Positions 21,479 to 30,974 of a DNA stretch of 44,793 bases are shown one piece after another. The DNA comes from Lachnospiraceae bacterium (GTDB taxonomy: Bacteria > Bacillota > Clostridia > Lachnospirales > Lachnospiraceae). The DNA lies in contig JAKSSF010000018.1 in NCBI GenBank assembly GCA_024403235.1, forward strand, positions 1 to 44,793, read 5' to 3'. A program made the position numbers and the translations under genes. The notes beneath the pieces are model-generated. The model worked only from the letters and a program-made list of their open reading frames with translations, searched no databases and had not been told where the DNA came from. How positions within the stretch are numbered: the first letter of the stretch is position 1; every line of letters starts with the position of its first letter.

Positions 21479-22663
21479 ATGCCGAAACGTGAAGAAATTC
21501 GTAACTTAGAAACAATACCAGTAGGCTCGCTGGGAATGATTCCTTTAAAGTCCTGCGCTGAATTTGGAAAGAAAGTAGATGCTTATTTGGTTCGTTGGAG
21601 AACCGAACGGGAGAATGAACATAAAGATAGTTTAGCTTTTTCCGGCTACCAGAGAGAATCTTATATTTTAGGCTCTAAAACACCAAGGTTTGGATCCGGA
21701 GAAGGAAAGGGTGAGATTTTACAGTCTGTTCGTGGATCCGATTTATATATTCTGGTAGATGTATGTAACTATAGCATGACCTATTCCTTAAGTGGACAAG
21801 AAAACCATATGTCACCGGATGACCATTACCAGGATTTGAAGCGTATTATTGCTGCAGTAGGTGGTAAAGCCAGAAGAATTACGGTAATTATGCCGTTCTT
21901 GTATGAAAGCAGACAGCATAAGAGAACCGCTAGAGAATCTTTGGATTGTGCCATTGCATTACAAGAGCTGGTTAGCATGGGGGTAGACAATATTATTACC
22001 TTCGATGCCCATGACCCACGTGTACAGAATGCCATTCCTTTACATGGCTTTGAAACCATACAGCCGGCCTACCAGTTTATCAAAGGCTTGTTGAAAAATG
22101 TTCCGGATTTGAAATTGGATTCTTCCAATATGATGGTAATCAGCCCGGATGAAGGTGGTATGGGACGTGCTATTTATATTGCCAATGTCTTGGGATTAGA
22201 TATGGGTATGTTCTATAAGAGACGTGATTATACTCGCGTAGTGAATGGGAGAAATCCTATTATTGCCCATGAGTTCTTGGGAACCAGCGTAGAAGGCAAG
22301 GATATGATTATCATTGATGATATGATTTCCTCTGGTGAAAGCGTAATCGAAGTTGCGGCAGCCCTGAAAGCTCGCAAAGCAAATCGTATTTTTGTATTCT
22401 CTACCTTTGGATTATTTACCAATGGTCTTGCTCGCTTTGATCAGGCTTATGAGGAAGGCTTGATTACCAGAGTATTGACCACAAATCTGATTTACCAGTC
22501 TCCGGAATTATTAGAGAGAGAATGGTATATTAATTGTGATATGAGCAAATATGTAGCCTATATTATTGATACCCTAAATCACGATTGTTCTATCAGTGAT
22601 TTGTTAGATCCTAACGAACGTATTCAGAGTATTGTGACCAGATATAAAAATGGGGAAATGTAA
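21479..22663 (+). CDS. prs: Ribose-phosphate pyrophosphokinase, long clostridial form
   Basis: Makes PRPP from ribose 5-phosphate and ATP for nucleotide, His and Trp synthesis. Recognisable are PFLYESRQHKRTARESLDC (PRPP-synthase active-site region), FDAHDPRVQNAIP, the catalytic KRR loop (MFYKRRDYTRVV) and the PRPP-binding loop IIIDDMISSGES. At 394 residues it is about 75 longer than the common form (about 315), with a divergent N-terminus and insert (GYQRESYILGSKTPRFGSGE). Such long forms occur in Clostridia, possibly beside a normal copy elsewhere. It follows the helicase-loader gene by 16 bases. Confidence 0.9.
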   Translation: MPKREEIRNLETIPVGSLGMIPLKSCAEFGKKVDAYLVRWRTERENEHKDSLAFSGYQRESYILGSKTPRFGSGEGKGEILQSVRGSDLYILVDVCNYSMTYSLSGQENHMSPDDHYQDLKRIIAAVGGKARRITVIMPFLYESRQHKRTARESLDCAIALQELVSMGVDNIITFDAHDPRVQNAIPLHGFETIQPAYQFIKGLLKNVPDLKLDSSNMMVISPDEGGMGRAIYIANVLGLDMGMFYKRRDYTRVVNGRNPIIAHEFLGTSVEGKDMIIIDDMISSGESVIEVAAALKARKANRIFVFSTFGLFTNGLARFDQAYEEGLITRVLTTNLIYQSPELLEREWYINCDMSKYVAYIIDTLNHDCSISDLLDPNERIQSIVTRYKNGEM

Positions 22664-22691
22664 AAGTATTGAAAAGATAAGACAATAAAAG

Positions 22692-22715
22692 ACCCTCTGA
22701 CAGATGTCAGAGGGT
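22692..22715. terminator. Bidirectional terminator between prs and queT
   Basis: A perfect 11-bp stem, ACCCTCTGACA/TGTCAGAGGGT, closes on a 2-base GA centre (the actual loop will be larger) and is flanked by a T-rich run downstream and an A-rich run upstream. It can therefore serve prs on the plus strand and queT on the minus strand. Confidence 0.9.
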
Positions 22716-22723
22716 TTCGCTTT

Positions 22724-23215
22724 TTATCCTTCCATAAAAATGGTACTTCTTCTTTTTTCTAATGCAAATAATAAAATCATCCCAAGAATGCCACAGGAAA
22801 TCACTTCCCCAGCACCAACAGTTAACATAAAATAAGGAATGCTTCCTTCAAACTGATACACATAAGCCAGTACAAAGGGAACGATAATGGTATTGGCTAC
22901 AATGGGCGGAATAGGTGCTAGCCATTTGTGCTTTCTTAAAGCATGGGTTCCAAGGGCACCCAGTAAAGTGGCTACTGTGCCAAAGATAATATCAAGCAGC
23001 ATGCATCCTGTTAAGATGTTACTTAAAAAACAACCGATTACCAAACCGGGAATGGCTGCAGGGATAAAGAATGGCAAAATGGTCAAGCTTTCTGAAAAGC
23101 GGACCTGCACCGCATAGTTTGCCAGTCCAAATGCATTGGCAAGCAAAGTAAGCACCACATAAAGTGCAGCAATCACTGCTGCCTGGGTTACAAATAATAC
23201 CTTTTTGTTTCTCAT
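22724..23215 (-). CDS. queT: QueT-family queuosine precursor transporter (ECF S component)
   Basis: Integral membrane substrate-binding subunit of an energy-coupling-factor transporter for a queuosine precursor such as preQ1 or preQ0. The 163-residue protein has five to six hydrophobic segments and the family-typical start KVLFVTQAAVIAALYVVLTL, then YAVQVRFSESLTILPFF and FLSNILTG. The preQ1-I riboswitch in its leader independently supports the substrate. No ECF ATPase or T component is adjacent, so it probably shares a general ECF module encoded elsewhere. AAGGAG lies about 10 bases before the ATG. Confidence 0.93.
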   Translation of the reverse strand: MRNKKVLFVTQAAVIAALYVVLTLLANAFGLANYAVQVRFSESLTILPFFIPAAIPGLVIGCFLSNILTGCMLLDIIFGTVATLLGALGTHALRKHKWLAPIPPIVANTIIVPFVLAYVYQFEGSIPYFMLTVGAGEVISCGILGMILLFALEKRRSTIFMEG

Positions 23216-23225
23216 ATTCCATTGT

Positions 23226-23271
23226 CTCCTTTAGTATTTTTTTAACGTGTGGAAGGTCTCGAACACACGGC
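23226..23271 (-). promoter_or_regulatory. preQ1-I riboswitch
   Basis: Read on the minus strand, P1 is CGTGTG/CACACG with the loop TTCGAGACCTTC, followed by the A-rich tail TTAAAAAAATACTAA and AGGAG. The loop CCTT can pair with the AAGG of the ribosome binding site, forming the P2 pseudoknot, as in the Thermoanaerobacter tengcongensis aptamer. Ligand binding should therefore hide the Shine-Dalgarno sequence and repress translation of queT. Confidence 0.85.
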
Positions 23272-23281
23272 ATACTGTTGC

Positions 23282-23309
23282 ATTATAGCAAATTGGGGAA
23301 AGGTGTCAA
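23282..23309 (-). promoter_or_regulatory. Promoter of the preQ1-queT transcript
   Basis: On the minus strand TTGACA (23309-23304), 16-base spacer, TATAAT (23287-23282): both hexamers are perfect. The transcript would begin a few bases before the riboswitch P1 stem. Confidence 0.85.
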
Positions 23310-23489
23310 GGCAATTGACCATTAAATTTTACAAGTTTTAGAGTCTAAATATCTACAAATTTTCTAAAATCGTCGACATTTCCAGTAAATCTTTGGAAAA
23401 AATCCCGATGTCCTTTTGCAAGCGCCAAAAACTGTTGTCAAATGTGTACAATTTCAAAAGAAAAAATACAGGCGCATTGGTAAAAATGT

Positions 23490-23518
23490 TTCACTTCTTG
23501 GAAAATGTGTGCTATAAT
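23490..23518 (+). promoter_or_regulatory. Probable extended -10 promoter for glgC
   Basis: TGCTATAAT (TATAAT at 23513-23518) is an extended -10 element; the -35 region is weak (TTCACT with 17-base spacing). The leader to glgC is about 45 bases. The rest of the 23310-23490 gap is AT-rich and shows no gene or clear RNA structure to my reading. Confidence 0.5.
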
Positions 23519-23570
23519 ATTCATACGCAATTTTGGACATATTGCGACAAGAAAAATTAGAGGTGATGAC

Positions 23571-24845
23571 ATGATTAAAAAAGAGATGATTGCCATGCTA
23601 CTTGCTGGGGGGCAAGGAAGCCGTTTAGGTGTTTTGACTTCTAAAGTTGCCAAGCCGGCAGTATCATTCGGGGGAAAATATCGTATTATCGATTTCCCGC
23701 TTAGTAGCTGTATCAACTCAGGTGTAGATACAGTTGGTGTATTGACACAGTATCAGCCACTTAGATTGAATACCCATATTGGAATCGGTATTCCGTGGGA
23801 TTTGGACAGAAATATTGGTGGTGTAACTGTATTGCCGCCTTATGAGAAGAGCGCAAACAGTGAATGGTATACCGGTACAGCAAATGCTATTTTCCAGAAC
23901 ATCGAATATATGGATAGCTTTAATCCGGAATATGTTCTGATTCTTTCCGGCGATCATATCTATAAGATGGATTATGAGGTTATGTTGGACTTCCATAAGC
24001 AGAACAAGTCAGAATGTACTATCGCAGTTATGCCTGTTCCAATGGAAGAAGCTAGCCGTTTCGGTATTATGATTACAGATGAAAATCGTAAGATTACCGA
24101 CTTTGAAGAAAAACCGGAGCATCCACGCAGCAACTTAGCTTCTATGGGTATCTACATCTTTAACTGGAAGACCTTAAAAGAAGCTTTAATTGCAAAACAG
24201 GATCAGCCGGGACTAGACTTTGGTAAACATATCATTCCTTATTGCCATGAAAATGGAGCACCTTTATATGCTTATGAGTTCAATGGCTACTGGAAGGATG
24301 TAGGAACCTTAAATTCATACTGGGAAGCAAATATGGAATTGATTGATATCGTTCCGGAATTCAACCTGTATGAAGAATACTGGAAGATTTATACCAAGAG
24401 TGATATTCTTCCACCTCAGTACTTCTCAGAAGGTAGTGTAGTAGAAAAGAGTATCATCGGTGAAGGTACAGAAGTATATGGTGAGGTTTATAACTCTGTA
24501 ATTGGTTGTGGTGTTACCATTGGTAAAGGAACTATAGTTCGGGATTCTATTATTATGAATAATACCGAAATTGGAGATGGTTGCGAAATCACAAAGGCTG
24601 TTATTGCAGAAAATGTATCCATTGGTAACTCTATAAAGATTGGTGTTGGAGAAGAAGTGGATAACGAAACCCATCCTCATATTTACAACCATGGTTTGGT
24701 ATGTATCGGAGAAAAGAGTATTTTACCGGACGGCTTGACCGTAGGAAAGAATGCTTGCATCTTTGGAGAGACTACAGCAGAAGATTATAAAGACTTAGCA
24801 TTAGCTAGTGGAAAAACTTTAATCAAGGCAGGTGATGAAGCGTGA
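23571..24845 (+). CDS. glgC: Glucose-1-phosphate adenylyltransferase, catalytic subunit
   Basis: Makes ADP-glucose from glucose 1-phosphate and ATP for glycogen synthesis. The 424-residue protein has the nucleotidyltransferase signature [11 protein letters not shown], the [15 protein letters not shown] segment, YTGTANAI and the metal-site [10 protein letters not shown], then a C-terminal left-handed beta-helix of hexapeptide repeats. The ATG at 23571 ([14 protein letters not shown]) follows AGAGGTGA; an upstream in-frame start at 23505 has no ribosome binding site. glgD overlaps it by four bases. Confidence 0.97.
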   Translation: MIKKEMIAMLLAGGQGSRLGVLTSKVAKPAVSFGGKYRIIDFPLSSCINSGVDTVGVLTQYQPLRLNTHIGIGIPWDLDRNIGGVTVLPPYEKSANSEWYTGTANAIFQNIEYMDSFNPEYVLILSGDHIYKMDYEVMLDFHKQNKSECTIAVMPVPMEEASRFGIMITDENRKITDFEEKPEHPRSNLASMGIYIFNWKTLKEALIAKQDQPGLDFGKHIIPYCHENGAPLYAYEFNGYWKDVGTLNSYWEANMELIDIVPEFNLYEEYWKIYTKSDILPPQYFSEGSVVEKSIIGEGTEVYGEVYNSVIGCGVTIGKGTIVRDSIIMNNTEIGDGCEITKAVIAENVSIGNSIKIGVGEEVDNETHPHIYNHGLVCIGEKSILPDGLTVGKNACIFGETTAEDYKDLALASGKTLIKAGDEA

Positions 24846-25963
24846 GAGCAATTGGTATTATTTTAGCAGGTGGTAATAACCGCAGAATGAAAGAGTTGTC
24901 AAAGAAACGTGCTATTGGAGCAATGCCAATCGCTGGTAGCTACAGAAGTATTGACTTTGTCCTTAGTAATATGACAAATTCCCGTATTCAGAAGGTTGCT
25001 GTATTGACACAGTACAATGCAAGAAGCTTGAATGAGCATTTGAGTTCTTCTAAGTGGTGGGATTTCGGTCGTAAACAGGGAGGCTTGTTTGTATACACCC
25101 CTGCAGTGACTGCAGAAAACAGTTCTTGGTACAGAGGCACAGCAGATGCTATTTATCAGAATATTCATTTCTTAAAAGATAGTCATGAACCTTATGTAGT
25201 GATTGCATCTGGGGACTGTGTTTATAAGATGGATTACAATAAGGTTTTGGAATATCACATTCAGAAAAAAGCCGATATCACAGTAGTTTGCAAGGATCTT
25301 CCTAAGGACGCACCGTTGGAACGCTATGGTACCTTGAAAATGAATGAAGAATGCAGAATCGAAGAATTTGACGAGAAGCCTATTGTAGCAAAATCCAATA
25401 CGATTTCTTGTGGTATCTATGTAATCAGAAGACGTCTTTTGATTGAAATGATGGAGAAATGTGCACAGGAAGATCGTTATGATTTTGTAAAAGATGTTTT
25501 GATTCGTTACAAAAACCAGAAGAGCATCTATGGTTACAAGATTAAAGATTACTGGAAGAATATTGCATCTGTTCAGGATTACTATGATACCAATATGGAC
25601 TTCTTAGATCCTGAAATTAGAAATTACTTCTTCAAGCAGTATCCGGATGTTTATTCAAAAGTGGATGATATGCCTCCGGCAAAATACAACAGCGGCGCTC
25701 AGGTGAAAAACAGCTTAGTATCCAGTGGTTGTATTGTAAATGGTACAATTGAAAATTCAGTTATCTTCAAGAAGAGCTTTATTGGAAATAATTGTGTCAT
25801 TAAAAATTCCATTATTTTGAATGATGTTTATATTGCGGACAATACTTATATTGAAAACTGTATCGTAGAAAGTCGTGGAACCATTCCTGCCAACTCTAAA
25901 TTTGTTGGAGAAGAAGGCATAAAGATTGTAGTAGACGAAAGCGATAGAATGTTGATGCAATAG
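24842..25963 (+). CDS. glgD: GlgD, regulatory subunit of ADP-glucose pyrophosphorylase
   Basis: Homologue of GlgC that in Firmicutes forms a mixed enzyme and modulates catalysis. The 373-residue protein keeps the fold but the signature is altered to [19 protein letters not shown], and the metal-site aspartate region reads [11 protein letters not shown]. The normal GGQGxRL loop is gone, consistent with little activity alone. It starts at GTG, overlapping the glgC stop (GTGA), which favours equal synthesis. The C-terminal beta-helix is present ([19 protein letters not shown]). Confidence 0.95.
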   Translation: MRAIGIILAGGNNRRMKELSKKRAIGAMPIAGSYRSIDFVLSNMTNSRIQKVAVLTQYNARSLNEHLSSSKWWDFGRKQGGLFVYTPAVTAENSSWYRGTADAIYQNIHFLKDSHEPYVVIASGDCVYKMDYNKVLEYHIQKKADITVVCKDLPKDAPLERYGTLKMNEECRIEEFDEKPIVAKSNTISCGIYVIRRRLLIEMMEKCAQEDRYDFVKDVLIRYKNQKSIYGYKIKDYWKNIASVQDYYDTNMDFLDPEIRNYFFKQYPDVYSKVDDMPPAKYNSGAQVKNSLVSSGCIVNGTIENSVIFKKSFIGNNCVIKNSIILNDVYIADNTYIENCIVESRGTIPANSKFVGEEGIKIVVDESDRMLMQ

Positions 25964-26015
25964 AATCTGTATTAGGGGATACAGGTATAGCCGTGGTTAA
26001 AAAGGGAGACAGCGT

Positions 26016-26285
26016 ATGATAATTACAGATGTAAGAGTAAGAACCGTTGAGAGTGAAGGGAAATTAAGAGGAATTGCCTCCATTACCATTGATGATGTAT
26101 TTGTGGTGCATGATATCAAGGTCATTGAAGGAGATAAGGGATTGTTCATTGCTATGCCTAGTAAGAAGGCAGCAGATGGTGAGTACAGAGACATTGCCCA
26201 TCCTATTAATTCTGCCACAAGGGATTCTATCCAAAAAATGATTCTGGAAAAATACAAACAAGTATTGGAAGAATCAGAAGAATAA
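26016..26285 (+). CDS. spoVG: SpoVG, RNA/DNA-binding regulator
   Basis: Small, highly conserved nucleic-acid-binding protein that affects septation, sporulation and envelope genes. At 89 residues it is normal: [44 protein letters not shown] and REDI-like [24 protein letters not shown] lies before the ATG. It is flanked upstream by a short CTGTAT/ATACAG hairpin (25967-25984) and downstream by its own terminator, so it may be transcribed separately from glgCD. Confidence 0.97.
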   Translation: MIITDVRVRTVESEGKLRGIASITIDDVFVVHDIKVIEGDKGLFIAMPSKKAADGEYRDIAHPINSATRDSIQKMILEKYKQVLEESEE

Positions 26286-26297
26286 TATTATAATAAG

Positions 26298-26329
26298 AAG
26301 CACAGTCGCAATTGTGGCTGTGCTTTTTC
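26298..26329 (+). terminator. Terminator after spoVG
   Basis: AGCACAG (26299-26305) pairs with CTGTGCT (26318-26324) around a CAATTG-containing loop and is followed by TTTTCTTT. Confidence 0.85.
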
Positions 26330-26388
26330 TTTGGGCTTTTATTTGCAAAAAGAATAATGGAAATGGATAGTTAATTGGAGAGGAAGTT

Positions 26389-27003
26389 ATGTTTATTATA
26401 GTTGGATTAGGAAACCCTACAAAAGAATATGAACATACCAGACATAATGTTGGTTTTGATGCAATAGATTGTTTAGCGGATAAATATGGGATTCGTATTG
26501 GAGAGAATAAGCACAAAGCACTTATAGGAAAAGGGATCATTGAGGGCGTGAAAGTAATTCTGGTAAAACCTCAAACCTACATGAATTTGAGTGGGGAAAG
26601 TCTGCGGGAAATTGTAGATTATTACAAGATAGACCCAGAGGATGAGGTAATTGTGGTATATGATGACATCAGTCTGGATGTGGGACAACTTCGTATCCGA
26701 AAAAAAGGAAGTGCAGGTGGACACAATGGAATTAAAAATATCATTCTCCATCTAGGTACGGATGTTTTCAAACGCATTAAAGTTGGTGTAGGGGAGAAGC
26801 CAAAAGAGATTGATTTGGTAAACTATGTTCTAGGCCATTTTTCCAAGGGAGATAGAACCACCTTAGAAGGAAGCTTTGAAGATATTGCAAAAGCAATTGT
26901 TTTGATGCTGCAGGATGATGTAGATGCTGCAATGAATTTGTACAATACCAAAAAGAAAAAAGAAACACCTGAGAAGGTACAAGAACAATCCAATCAGGAA
27001 TAG
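26389..27003 (+). CDS. pth: Peptidyl-tRNA hydrolase
   Basis: Cleaves peptidyl-tRNAs that drop off the ribosome and recycles tRNA. The 204-residue protein shows IVGLGNPTKEYEHTRHNVGFD with the catalytic His, KPQTYMNLSGES, VVYDDISLDVG with the catalytic Asp, and GSAGGHNGIKNI. The charged tail (KKKKETPEKVQEQ) is about 15 residues longer than usual. GAGAGGAAGTT precedes the ATG. mfd follows, the same pth-mfd order as in Bacillus. Confidence 0.97.
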   Translation: MFIIVGLGNPTKEYEHTRHNVGFDAIDCLADKYGIRIGENKHKALIGKGIIEGVKVILVKPQTYMNLSGESLREIVDYYKIDPEDEVIVVYDDISLDVGQLRIRKKGSAGGHNGIKNIILHLGTDVFKRIKVGVGEKPKEIDLVNYVLGHFSKGDRTTLEGSFEDIAKAIVLMLQDDVDAAMNLYNTKKKKETPEKVQEQSNQE

Positions 27004-27038
27004 AAGTTTATTATTATAGAAGTAAAGGATAGTAGTAG

Positions 27039-30000
27039 ATGCTAGCATTGATGAATCCCCTAAGGGAAATGGCAGAATATGACCAGATAGCAAAAGAATT
27101 AAAACAAAAGAATATGGTTTCTTTATCAGGCTGTGTGGATTCTCAAAAGCTGCATCTTGCCCATAGTCTGGGGGAAGATTTCTCTGTAAGATTGTTGATT
27201 ACATATAGTGATTTACGAGCTAGAGAGATTCGGGAAGAATATTTGATGTATGACCGTAATACTTATGTTTTCCCCGGAAAAGATTTGATTTTTTATCAGG
27301 CAGATATTCATGGAAATCAATTAATCAAAGAACGCATTCGAGTCCTGCGTAAACTTTTTGAAGGTGGCAGAATGACCATTGTGACCACCTATCCGGCTTT
27401 ATTAACCCCTTTATTATCTGCAGAAACTTTTCAAAACAGCATAGTAAAATTGCAAAAAGGAAGCGAAATCCAAGAGAAAAAATTGATCGCCAGATTGGTG
27501 GATTTAGGCTATGAGAAAACCCATCAGGTAGAAGAAGGGGGACAGTTTTCTGTTCGAGGCGGTATTATTGATATTTTTGATTTGACAGAGGAAAACCCCT
27601 ATCGAATTGAACTTTGGGGAGAAGAAATTGAATCCATTCGAAGCTTTGATTGTTTGAGCCAAAGATCCATTGAAAATTTGGAATCCGTATCTATTTATCC
27701 TGCGACAGAAATGATTTTGACAGAGTCACAGATTCAAAAAGGAATGGCTCGCATTGAGAAAGAAGCTACAAAACAGATTGAAACGCTTCGTAAAGCAATG
27801 CTGACAGAGGAAGCCCATCGATTGAGTCTGCAGATAAAGGAATTGCAGGAAACTGTGTTGGAATTTCGATCCTTTTATAATCTGGAAAGTTACATGTCTT
27901 ATTTTTTAGAAGAGGTTTATTCTTTTGCGGATTATTTTGGGAATCGAGCTGTATTAGTTGTATTGGACGAGCCGAGCCGCATTATAGAACAGGTAGAAGG
28001 CGTAGAAGCAGAGTTTTCGGAAAGTATGAAGCACCGATTGGAAAAAGGCTATATTCTTCCGGGACAAAGTAAGTTTTTATTTACGAAAGAACAGGTTTTT
28101 CAGAAACTAAAGCAATTTCCTATTATGAAGATAGGAATGCTAGAAGAAAGAAACGCACTATGGAAAACCAATGCAAAATATAGTATTACTGCCAAAAGCA
28201 TGGTTTCCTATAATAACAGCTTTCCTTTGTTAGTAAAGGACTTGAAACGCTATAAAAAAGAAGGCTATCGTGTACTTTTGCTTTGTCCATCAGGAGTAAG
28301 AGGAAAACGGTTGGCACAAGATCTGCGAGAAGAAGGACTGACGGCTGTATTTAGTACAGATCCCATGAGAGAAATTCAGCCGGGAGAGGTGGTACTGAAA
28401 ACAGGAACCGTGAAGCGAGGCTTTGAGTATCCGCTTTTAAAATTTGTGGTGATTTCCGAAAGCGATATTTTTGCTGTAAAGAAGCAAAAGAAAGCGCCCA
28501 AAAAGAAATATGAAGGTGCCAGAATTCAAGATTTTTCCGAACTGAAAATCGGAGATTATGTGGTCCATGAAAGATACGGGGTAGGAATTTACCGCGGTAT
28601 CGAAAAAGTCGAAGTAGAAAAGATCGTAAAGGATTATATTAAAATTGAGTACCGGGATGGCGGGGAACTATTTGTATTGGCTACCTGTCTTGACTTACTA
28701 CAAAAATATTCCGGTAGTGAGGGAAAGAAACCTAAAATTAATAAACTAGGCACCAAGGAATGGTCCAATACCAGACAAAAGGTAAAAAGTGCAGTTTCGG
28801 AAGTGGCCAAAGACTTGGTAGAATTGTATGCTGCCAGACAGGCTAAGCAAGGCTATCAGTACGGACCGGATACGGTTTGGCAAAGGGAATTTGAGGAATT
28901 GTTTCCCTATGAGGAAACCCAGGATCAGTTAACCGCCATTGAAGCCACCAAAGCGGATATGGAAAGTCATAAGATTATGGACCGCCTGATCTGTGGGGAC
29001 GTGGGATATGGCAAAACAGAGATAGCTCTGCGAGGGGCTTTTAAGGCCGTGCAAGAGGGCAAACAGGTTGCTTTTCTGGTACCAACTACTATTTTAGCAC
29101 AACAGCATTACAATACCTTTGTACAGCGTATGTCAGCCTTTCCGGTACGGGTGGATTTATTGTCCAGATTCAAAACAACTACAGAGCAAAAAAATACCAT
29201 TGAAGGGCTGAAAAAAGGACTGGTAGATATTGTTATCGGAACCCATCGCCTGCTTTCCAAAGATGTGGTTTTTAAGGACCTTGGGTTACTGGTTGTAGAT
29301 GAGGAACAGCGTTTTGGAGTGACTCACAAAGAAAAAATCAAGCAGATGAAGGATGATGTGGATGTGTTAATGCTCAGCGCTACCCCCATTCCCAGAACCC
29401 TTCATATGAGTCTTGCCGGAATCCGCGATATGAGTGTACTTGAAGAAGCTCCGGGGGATAGAGTACCCATTCAAACCTATGTCTGTGAATATAATATGGA
29501 AATGGTACGAGAGGCTATCAGTCGAGAATTGGCAAGAGGGGGACAGGTATACTATGTCTATAACCGTGTCAACAATATTGCAGATATTGCTCAGGACATT
29601 CAGAACTTGGTGCCGGAAGCTAATGTGGCCTATGCCCATGGGCAAATGAAAGAAAACGAGCTGGAACGAATTATGTTTGATTTTATTAGTGGGGAAATCA
29701 ATGTCTTGGTATCCACTACCATTATTGAAACCGGCTTAGATATTTCTAATGTCAATACTATCATTATTCATGATTCGGATCGATTTGGCTTATCGCAGTT
29801 ATACCAGCTGCGTGGTCGAGTGGGAAGAAGTAATCGAACTGCCTATGCATTTTTGATGTATAAAAGAGATCGAATGATTTCTGAGGTAGCAGAAAAAAGA
29901 TTGGAAGCCATTCGAGAATTTACGGATTTGGGTAGTGGCTTTAAAATCGCCATGCGTGATTTGGAAATCCGTGGAGCGGGTAATCTCCTTGGCCGAAAAC

Positions 30001-30587
30001 AGCATGGTCACATGGAAGCCGTTGGATATGATATGTACTGTAAAATGTTGAACGAAGCAGTGAAAAAATTAAAAGGACAGCCTACTCGTTTAGACGATTT
30101 TACTACATTAGTGGATTTGGATGTGGATGCCTTTATTCCATCTTCTTATATCGTAAACGAGATACAAAAACTGGAGATTTATAAGCGAATTGCAAGTATT
30201 GAAACTGAAGTGGAAGCAGAAGAGATGAAAGAAGAACTGCTGGATCGTTTTGGTACAGTACCATCCTCTGTCATCAATTTACTTCGCATTTCCCTAATTC
30301 GTGTACTGGCACATAAGCTGTATATTAACGAAATCCAGGGAAAGGGAGAACGAATCAGTTTTATATTCCGGGCAGATGCGCCGCTTCAGGGAGAAAAAAT
30401 ACCACTGTTTCTAAAACAGTATAAAAATAAACTGCAATTTAAAGCCACCGGTACTCCTGAATTTACCTATCGATTCAAGAAGACTACTATTGTGGAAAAG
30501 GATGTAGAGCTTTTACTGCAAAATACGGAGCATATCTTAAAAGATATAGAAGACAATTTATATTTGGAAAACAAAAACCCCTCTTAG
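27039..30587 (+). CDS. mfd: Transcription-repair coupling factor Mfd
   Basis: ATP-driven translocase that removes stalled RNA polymerase from damaged template strands and recruits UvrA. The 1182-residue protein is complete: UvrB-like N-terminal modules (GGQFSVRGGIIDIFDL), the RNA-polymerase-interaction domain (GDYVVHERYGVGIYRGIE), a RecG-like translocase with Walker A ICGDVGYGKTEIAL, LVVDEEQRFGV and LSATPIPRTLHMS, the TRG region LRGRVGRSNRTAYAFL, and the C-terminal TRCF domain. Its last codons and stop lie inside a terminator stem-loop. Confidence 0.98.
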   Translation: MLALMNPLREMAEYDQIAKELKQKNMVSLSGCVDSQKLHLAHSLGEDFSVRLLITYSDLRAREIREEYLMYDRNTYVFPGKDLIFYQADIHGNQLIKERIRVLRKLFEGGRMTIVTTYPALLTPLLSAETFQNSIVKLQKGSEIQEKKLIARLVDLGYEKTHQVEEGGQFSVRGGIIDIFDLTEENPYRIELWGEEIESIRSFDCLSQRSIENLESVSIYPATEMILTESQIQKGMARIEKEATKQIETLRKAMLTEEAHRLSLQIKELQETVLEFRSFYNLESYMSYFLEEVYSFADYFGNRAVLVVLDEPSRIIEQVEGVEAEFSESMKHRLEKGYILPGQSKFLFTKEQVFQKLKQFPIMKIGMLEERNALWKTNAKYSITAKSMVSYNNSFPLLVKDLKRYKKEGYRVLLLCPSGVRGKRLAQDLREEGLTAVFSTDPMREIQPGEVVLKTGTVKRGFEYPLLKFVVISESDIFAVKKQKKAPKKKYEGARIQDFSELKIGDYVVHERYGVGIYRGIEKVEVEKIVKDYIKIEYRDGGELFVLATCLDLLQKYSGSEGKKPKINKLGTKEWSNTRQKVKSAVSEVAKDLVELYAARQAKQGYQYGPDTVWQREFEELFPYEETQDQLTAIEATKADMESHKIMDRLICGDVGYGKTEIALRGAFKAVQEGKQVAFLVPTTILAQQHYNTFVQRMSAFPVRVDLLSRFKTTTEQKNTIEGLKKGLVDIVIGTHRLLSKDVVFKDLGLLVVDEEQRFGVTHKEKIKQMKDDVDVLMLSATPIPRTLHMSLAGIRDMSVLEEAPGDRVPIQTYVCEYNMEMVREAISRELARGGQVYYVYNRVNNIADIAQDIQNLVPEANVAYAHGQMKENELERIMFDFISGEINVLVSTTIIETGLDISNVNTIIIHDSDRFGLSQLYQLRGRVGRSNRTAYAFLMYKRDRMISEVAEKRLEAIREFTDLGSGFKIAMRDLEIRGAGNLLGRKQHGHMEAVGYDMYCKMLNEAVKKLKGQPTRLDDFTTLVDLDVDAFIPSSYIVNEIQKLEIYKRIASIETEVEAEEMKEELLDRFGTVPSSVINLLRISLIRVLAHKLYINEIQGKGERISFIFRADAPLQGEKIPLFLKQYKNKLQFKATGTPEFTYRFKKTTIVEKDVELLLQNTEHILKDIEDNLYLENKNPS

Positions 30588-30600
30588 CGAGGGGTTTTTG
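30572..30600. terminator. Bidirectional terminator overlapping the 3' end of mfd
   Basis: CAAAAACCCCTC and GAGGGGTTTTTG form a perfect 12-bp stem around a TTAGC loop. The mfd stop codon TAG (30585-30587) is in the loop, so the terminator's left arm is coding sequence. The A/T symmetry lets it serve the convergent minus-strand gene as well. Confidence 0.9.
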
Positions 30601-30627
30601 TAATATCTTCTGTTGAAAAGCAAATTT

Positions 30628-30861
30628 TTAAGCCATCACTACCTGTTTCAGCTGATGGGTATAATCCTTCATCGCAATAAAGGTAGAAAACGGAGTGGCA
30701 TTCTTGGTGTAACTGTTAATAGATACATGAATGGTGTTTTGTTCATCTTTGTTACAAGCTTCTGTAAACATTCTGGCAAAATCTTTATTTAACTCTTTAG
30801 AAGAGTTCTGTTTGGACTGATTATTTTCTCCTCTGGAATAGGCATCCTTTAGAGACGGCAT
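30628..30861 (-). CDS. Small hypothetical protein with uncertain start
   Basis: I do not recognise this 77-residue, Asn/Lys/Ser-rich soluble protein (MPSLKDAYSRGENNQSKQNS at the start). The frame stays open upstream for 21 more codons to a very strong AAGGAGGG (30924-30917), but none of those codons is ATG, GTG or TTG. The ATG at 30861 lacks a ribosome binding site. Either translation starts at a rare codon (ATT at 30879), or a start codon next to the strong site has been lost. A SigD-like promoter lies further upstream, hinting at a motility-linked small protein; that is speculative. Confidence 0.5.
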   Translation of the reverse strand: MPSLKDAYSRGENNQSKQNSSKELNKDFARMFTEACNKDEQNTIHVSINSYTKNATPFSTFIAMKDYTHQLKQVVMA

Positions 30862-30974
30862 AACCGAAACCGCTTGAATTTTGTTGAGTGCTTCATATCC
30901 GTATGCTGTTTTATTTCCCTCCTTGGTGAATACCTGATCCGTTTTAAAAAGCTAACTTTTGCTTTCTACTATTA

